Source: Candidatus Korobacter versatilis (GTDB taxonomy: Bacteria; Acidobacteriota; Terriglobia; Terriglobales; Acidobacteriaceae). Taken from it: a stretch of 64,000 bases of DNA. Made by a program: the position numbers and the translations under genes. Below are positions 59,943-64,000 of the stretch, one piece after another. The stretch is from NCBI GenBank assembly GCA_016185395.1, contig JACPNR010000011.1, positions 1 through 64,000 on the forward strand. The letters are read 5' to 3'. How positions within the stretch are numbered: the first letter of the stretch is position 1; each line of letters opens with the position of its first letter. Below the pieces are notes generated by a model. That model saw nothing but the letters and a program-made list of their open reading frames with translations, made no database searches and had not been told where the DNA came from.

Positions 59943-62816
59943 TTACCGGCGTTCGAGACCGGCCGCGGCTCCTTCCTTGTCCTGCTCCTTCTTTGTCTTG
60001 TCCCGGGACGCGGCCGACGCATTCGCCAGGACCTCGGCGAGCGCCTGGCCGGTGTGCGACTTCTTCACCTTCGCGACCTGCTCGGGCGTGCCGGTGGCGA
60101 CGAGGCGTCCGCCGTCCTCGCCGCCTTCGGGGCCGAGGTCCACGAGCCAGTCGGCGTTGCGGATCACGTCCATGTTGTGCTCGATGATGATGATGGTGTT
60201 GCCGAGGTTGGTGAGCCGGTGCAGGACCTCGAGCAATTTGCGGACGTCGTCGAAGTGCAGGCCGGTGGTCGGCTCGTCGAGCAGGTAGAGCGTCTTGCCG
60301 GTCTGGCGTTTCGAAAGTTCGCGCGCGAGCTTGATGCGCTGCGCCTCGCCGCCGGAGAGCGTGGTCGCCGACTGCCCGAGATGGATGTATCCGAGGCCGA
60401 CGTCGAGCAGCGTCTGCAAGCGCTGGCGGATCTGCGGGAAATTCTCGAGTAGGGGCAGCGCGTCTGCCACGGACGTCTCGAGCAGGTCGGCGATGGAGTA
60501 TCCGTTGTGCCGCACCTGCAGGGTCTCGTGGTTGTAGCGTTTGCCGCCGCAGACTTCGCACTGCACGTAGACGTCGGGCAAAAAGTTCATCTCGATGCGG
60601 CGCTGGCCTTCGCCCTGGCAGGCTTCGCAGCGCCCGCCGGGGACGTTGAAGGAGAAGCGGCCGGGCTTGTAACCGCGCTCGCGCGATTCGGGAAGCATGG
60701 CGTAGAAGTCGCGTATCTGGGTGAAGACGCCGGTGTAGGTCGCGGGGTTCGAGCGCGGCGTGCGCCCGATGGGCGACTGGTCGATGCGAATGACCTTGTC
60801 CACGTTCTCCGCGCCCGAGATGGACTTGTGCGCGCCGGGTTCCTCGCGCGAGCGGTAAAGCTTCTTCGCCAGCGCGCGATAGAGGATGTCGTTCACCAGC
60901 GTAGATTTTCCCGAGCCGGAGACGCCGGTGACCACGGTCATGACGCCGAGGGGGATGGCGACGTCCACGTTGCGCAGGTTGTTCTCGCGCGCGCCGAGCA
61001 CGGTGATGGCCTTGGCGCCCGGCTTGCGGCGCTGGTCGAGCATCTCGATGCGCGTTTTGCCGGCGATGTACTGGCCGGTGAGGGAAGCGGGCGCCTTCAT
61101 GATGTCCGCCGGCGTGCCGACTGCGACCACGCCACCGCCATGGCGTCCCGCGCCGGGGCCAAGATCGATGACGTAGTCGGCGCGGCGGATGGTCTCTTCA
61201 TCGTGTTCAACGACGAGCACGGTGTTGCCGAGGTCTCGCAGGGCTTCGAGCGCGGCGAGCAGGCGTCCGTTATCGCGGTGATGCAATCCGATGGAAGGCT
61301 CATCGAGCACGTAGAGCACGCCGCGCAGGCGCGAGCCGATCTGCGTGGCCAGCCGGATGCGCTGGCCTTCGCCGCCGGAGAGCGTTGCCGCGGAACGTTC
61401 GAGCGAGATGTAGTTCAGTCCGACGGCGTTGAGGAACTGGAGCCGCTCTTCGATCTCCTTCAACACGCGTCCGGCGATCTTCTGCCCACGCTGGTCGAGC
61501 TCGATCTTGCGGACGGCTTCGACCGCGCGCCCCAAAGAGAGCGCGGTGAACTGCGCGATGGAGATGCCGTTCACCTTCACGGCCAGCGATTCCGGACGCA
61601 GCCGCGCGCCCTTGCACGCCGGACACTCCGTGGCGGACATGTAGTTCAGCAACCACTCGCGATAACTGTCGGAACTCGAATCGTCGAGGTTGGCTTTCAG
61701 ATACGCGAGCACGCCGGCGTAGCCGACCTTCTTGCCTTCCTTGGGGCCGGCGCCGTAGAGGACAAGGTTCTGCGTCTTCGCGGGAAGCTGCTCGAAGGGC
61801 TTCGACAGGTCCCAGCCATAGGCCGCGGCCGCGAGGTCGACCATGCGCTGCAGATAGGTTGAGCCGGAACCGGGCCCGAGTCCGCCATCGAGCAGCGGCT
61901 TCGACCAATCCACGATGACCTTGGCGGGATCGAAGTCGTACTTCGAACCGAGGCCGTTGCACTCCGGACACGCGCCGTACACCGAGTTGAAGCTGAACGA
62001 GCGCGGCTCCAGCGCGGGCACGCTGATGCCGCACTCCGGACAAGCCATGCGCGAGGAATAGAGATAGTCCTCACCCTCGACGACGGAGACGACCACCAGG
62101 CCGTTTGCCAGCTTCATCGCCACGTTGATGGAGTTCTCGAGGCGCTTCTCGATGCCCGGCTTCACCAGCAGCCGGTCGATGACGACCTCGATGGTATGGT
62201 TCTTGCGCTTGTCGAGCGCGACGTCCTCTTCGAGATTACGCAGCTCGCCATCGATGCGGGCGCGGACGAAGCCGTGCTGCGCCAGCTTCTCCATCTCTTT
62301 CTTGAACTCGCCTTTGCGTCCGCGGACGATGGGCGCGAGGATCATGACGCGGTCCTCGGGCTTCTGCCCCGCCGCGCCCACGCCGGGCTGCATGATGCGG
62401 CCCACGATCTGCTCGGCGGTCTGGCGCGAGATGGGCCGGCCGCACTGCGGACAATGCGGCGCGCCGACGGTCGCATAAAGTAAGCGCAAATAGTCGTATA
62501 TCTCGGTGATTGTCCCTACGGTGGAACGCGGGCTGCGCGAAGTAGTCTTCTGCTCGATGGAGATGGCGGGAGAGAGTCCGTCGATGGAATCCACGTCGGG
62601 GCGCTCCATCTGATCGAGGAACTGGCGGGCGTAGGCGGAGAGCGTCTCGACGTAGCGACGCTGGCCTTCGGCGTAGATGGTGTCGAAGGCCAGCGACGAC
62701 TTGCCGGAGCCGCTCAGTCCGGTGATGACGGTGAGCGAGTTCCGCGGAATCTCCACGGAGACGTTCTTCAGGTTGTGCTGCCGCGCGCCGCGGACGGTGA
62801 TCTTAGAAATGCCCAT
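59943..62816 (-). CDS. uvrA: UvrABC excinuclease subunit A
   Basis: A 957-residue ABC-type ATPase that finds bulky DNA lesions in nucleotide excision repair. Two ATP-binding sites are seen: GLSGSGKSS (about residue 31) and GVSGSGKST (about residue 640), each with LSGGE signatures. Zinc fingers are at [10 protein letters not shown]...CPEC and [11 protein letters not shown]...CEVC. Start ATG 62816. Length is normal. The C-terminus is Lys/Glu-rich. No SOS box could be recognised upstream, but the Acidobacteria LexA site is not known to me. Confidence 0.97.
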   Translation of the reverse strand: MGISKITVRGARQHNLKNVSVEIPRNSLTVITGLSGSGKSSLAFDTIYAEGQRRYVETLSAYARQFLDQMERPDVDSIDGLSPAISIEQKTTSRSPRSTVGTITEIYDYLRLLYATVGAPHCPQCGRPISRQTAEQIVGRIMQPGVGAAGQKPEDRVMILAPIVRGRKGEFKKEMEKLAQHGFVRARIDGELRNLEEDVALDKRKNHTIEVVIDRLLVKPGIEKRLENSINVAMKLANGLVVVSVVEGEDYLYSSRMACPECGISVPALEPRSFSFNSVYGACPECNGLGSKYDFDPAKVIVDWSKPLLDGGLGPGSGSTYLQRMVDLAAAAYGWDLSKPFEQLPAKTQNLVLYGAGPKEGKKVGYAGVLAYLKANLDDSSSDSYREWLLNYMSATECPACKGARLRPESLAVKVNGISIAQFTALSLGRAVEAVRKIELDQRGQKIAGRVLKEIEERLQFLNAVGLNYISLERSAATLSGGEGQRIRLATQIGSRLRGVLYVLDEPSIGLHHRDNGRLLAALEALRDLGNTVLVVEHDEETIRRADYVIDLGPGAGRHGGGVVAVGTPADIMKAPASLTGQYIAGKTRIEMLDQRRKPGAKAITVLGARENNLRNVDVAIPLGVMTVVTGVSGSGKSTLVNDILYRALAKKLYRSREEPGAHKSISGAENVDKVIRIDQSPIGRTPRSNPATYTGVFTQIRDFYAMLPESRERGYKPGRFSFNVPGGRCEACQGEGQRRIEMNFLPDVYVQCEVCGGKRYNHETLQVRHNGYSIADLLETSVADALPLLENFPQIRQRLQTLLDVGLGYIHLGQSATTLSGGEAQRIKLARELSKRQTGKTLYLLDEPTTGLHFDDVRKLLEVLHRLTNLGNTIIIIEHNMDVIRNADWLVDLGPEGGEDGGRLVATGTPEQVAKVKKSHTGQALAEVLANASAASRDKTKKEQDKEGAAAGLERR

Positions 62817-63069
62817 GCTGGGGAACAGAAGAGAGCGGCGGTCCCACAGACGGGCCTGCCGAAGGGTTTGCGCAGCTCTACGTTCGTATCTTAGTGGTTA
62901 CTAGCGCAAGTCGTCAAAGCAGTGCAGATTCAGTGGTGCAGACGGGGAAGGGGCCATGTACCGCCGTAACGGTGACAAGCGCGCCGCGCCGTCGGAAGAT
63001 GCGCGATGCGAAACAACGAACCGGGACCAACGGACATCCTAGGCTGAGGTAAGCGGAACCTTGCAGACC

Positions 63070-63231
63070 ATGTTGATCGGCACGACATTCTTTTTAGTAC
63101 TGACCGCGGCATTCTCTTTCGGCATCCTCGCCGGCTACGCGGTGATCCTCGGCATCCTGCACCTGTTCGCGCGCTCGCGCCGCACGAGTGAACCGCCTCC
63201 GACGGCAGTGCTCGCAGCGATGACGGACTGA
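63070..63231 (+). CDS. Small membrane protein (53 residues)
   Basis: ATG at 63070 to TGA 63229-63231. The frame encodes MLIGTTFFLVLTAAFSFGIL and AGYAVILGILHLFARSRRT..., giving one long or two short membrane helices and a charged tail (SRRTSEPPPTAVLAAMTD). The hydrophobic pattern plus positively charged cytoplasmic edge suggests a real small protein. The ribosome binding site is poor. No family recognised. Confidence 0.55.
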   Translation: MLIGTTFFLVLTAAFSFGILAGYAVILGILHLFARSRRTSEPPPTAVLAAMTD

Positions 63232-63233
63232 GC

Positions 63234-63345
63234 AGTTCTCAGTATCCAGTTCTCAGTTCTGAGGCAAATCAAGAGCTTAGGAAAAGCTGGGCGAGGGTGT
63301 GCTCGGCAATAAGTGAGCGCTGAGAACCGAGAACTGAGAACTAGT
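63234..63345. repeat. Inverted word repeat, family C (CAGTTCTCAG)
   Basis: AGTTCTCAGTATCCAGTTCT and AGTTCTGAG on the left face CTGAGAACCGAGAACTGAGA and ACTAGTT on the right. The TAG stop of the partial gene at 63341 lies in the right arm. Confidence 0.7.
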
Positions 63346-64000
63346 TATTGCGATTCTGGTCGTCGGGAATCTCGCGGTCGGGGATCGGCTGCGGATTCTG
63401 CGGCTGAGCGTTCGGGTTCTGCTGCTGCTGTTGCTGCTGCATCTGTTGCAGTTCTTGCAGCAGTTGTTCGGGGGTCTTGACCTGGCCGGGCTGCTGCTGT
63501 TCTTGCTGGGGCTGTTGCTGCTCGGGCTGTGCCTGCTGGATCTCTTCCGCCGGGGCATCCTCCGGCGGGCCTTCTTCGTCGGATTGTTCGTCGGGATCAG
63601 GCCGTTGGACCATCGGCCGGGGGACGGGGTTCGACGCGACCGTGGTCTCCGTCGCCGATGGAGCACCCGCCTTCGGCATGAGCACCACGCGCGCGACCAA
63701 GGCCGGGTCGGTGGGCGAGCCGACGATGGCGAAGTTGAAGCGCGAGCCATCGAGCAGCGCCGCCAGGATATCTTTCGGCGCGCCGGGGCCGAGCTTGGCA
63801 TAGACGCGGTCGGCGCTCGAGACGCCACCCATCTCGAACTGCGCGCCGGTCTGCGCGCGCACCGAGTTCAGCACGTCTGCCATGGTCGAGTTGTTGGCGA
63901 GGATGCTGAGCTTTCCGTGGTTGAAAGTGACCGTGGGACGCGTCGGCGGGAGCTGCTCCGGCTTCGGCGGCGGAGGCGCCTGCACCGGTTGTTCGGCCTG
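63341..64000 (-). CDS. STN-domain / secretin-like N-terminal protein, partial (5' end beyond window)
   Basis: At least 219 residues in frame, open to the window edge. Residues TVTFNHGKLSILANNSTMAD followed by VLNSVRAQTGAQFEMGG and APKDILAALLDGSRFNFAIVG are like the secretin/TonB short N-terminal (STN) domain. It is followed by a Pro/Glu spacer and a strongly Gln-rich C-terminus (runs of Q up to seven). The upstream part, likely with the signal peptide, is missing. Presence of the STN domain suggests an outer-membrane secretin or receptor system. Its stop lies in a family C word repeat. Confidence 0.6.
   Translation of the reverse strand, partial: QAEQPVQAPPPPKPEQLPPTRPTVTFNHGKLSILANNSTMADVLNSVRAQTGAQFEMGGVSSADRVYAKLGPGAPKDILAALLDGSRFNFAIVGSPTDPALVARVVLMPKAGAPSATETTVASNPVPRPMVQRPDPDEQSDEEGPPEDAPAEEIQQAQPEQQQPQQEQQQPGQVKTPEQLLQELQQMQQQQQQQNPNAQPQNPQPIPDREIPDDQNRNN

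Overview
The window is high-GC, gene-dense bacterial chromosome with no rRNA, CRISPR array or prophage. Gene content points to Acidobacteriota, probably a Terriglobia/Koribacter-like lineage. The signs are a fused 3-dehydroquinate dehydratase/shikimate dehydrogenase, a Ser/Thr kinase joined to a TolB-like domain and TPRs, several hybrid histidine kinases and stand-alone receiver or PilZ proteins, and spacers packed with short palindromic repeats. The taxonomic call is inference; no marker gene was compared.

Layout. 1-575: the left end of an IS3-family element next to a possible RHS-like remnant. 577-6231: a hybrid histidine kinase convergent with aroDE, then an OmpA-like secreted protein. 6398-10831 (minus strand): amrA, pgsA, glutamate dehydrogenase, a degenerate receiver and a metallo-beta-lactamase-fold hydrolase. 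A 560-bp gene-free stretch at 7605-8168 looks like structured RNA. 11231-16208: trpE, a four-helix-bundle gene, trpG, PilZ, a secreted FecR-like protein and a TonB-family protein. 16319-25987: Ser/Thr kinase-TPR, an SGNH/MBOAT O-acylation pair, a secreted protein, efp, acyP, apt and a GAF/PP2C phosphatase. 25996-31376 (minus): an orphan ORF, a large PAS hybrid kinase, PEP carboxykinase and a hypothetical. 31478-37755: pgeF, two MacB-like permeases, HU, SppA, an FmdE-like protein and a low-complexity secreted protein. 37901-43324 (minus): gatA, gatC, a DUF721 protein, a phosphotransferase-like protein, cca and an orphan DHp protein. 43674-46007: a secreted GH71/99-like protein with PKD repeats. 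46017-46636: a receiver-like protein and tRNA-Leu(CAG).

46748-53826 is an aromatic amino acid cluster: trpC, trpF, trpB, a GNAT acetyltransferase, trpA, aroQ, a second four-helix-bundle gene, aroF and tyrA. With aroDE and trpE/trpG the window covers several shikimate and tryptophan/tyrosine steps, but trpD is absent. 53872-64000: a 3-oxoacid CoA-transferase pair, aldehyde dehydrogenase, mtnA, pyrE, a CPBP protease, uvrA, a small membrane protein and a partial STN-domain protein.

The most unusual feature is the repeat content. Several families of short word repeats lie flush against gene ends, so stop codons are often part of the repeat. The two four-helix-bundle (23S rRNA intervening-sequence-protein family) genes are each bracketed by an inverted pair of such repeats, and the same repeat words occur elsewhere without the gene. 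This looks like a cargo-carrying and a cargo-less form of a small mobile or structured element family.
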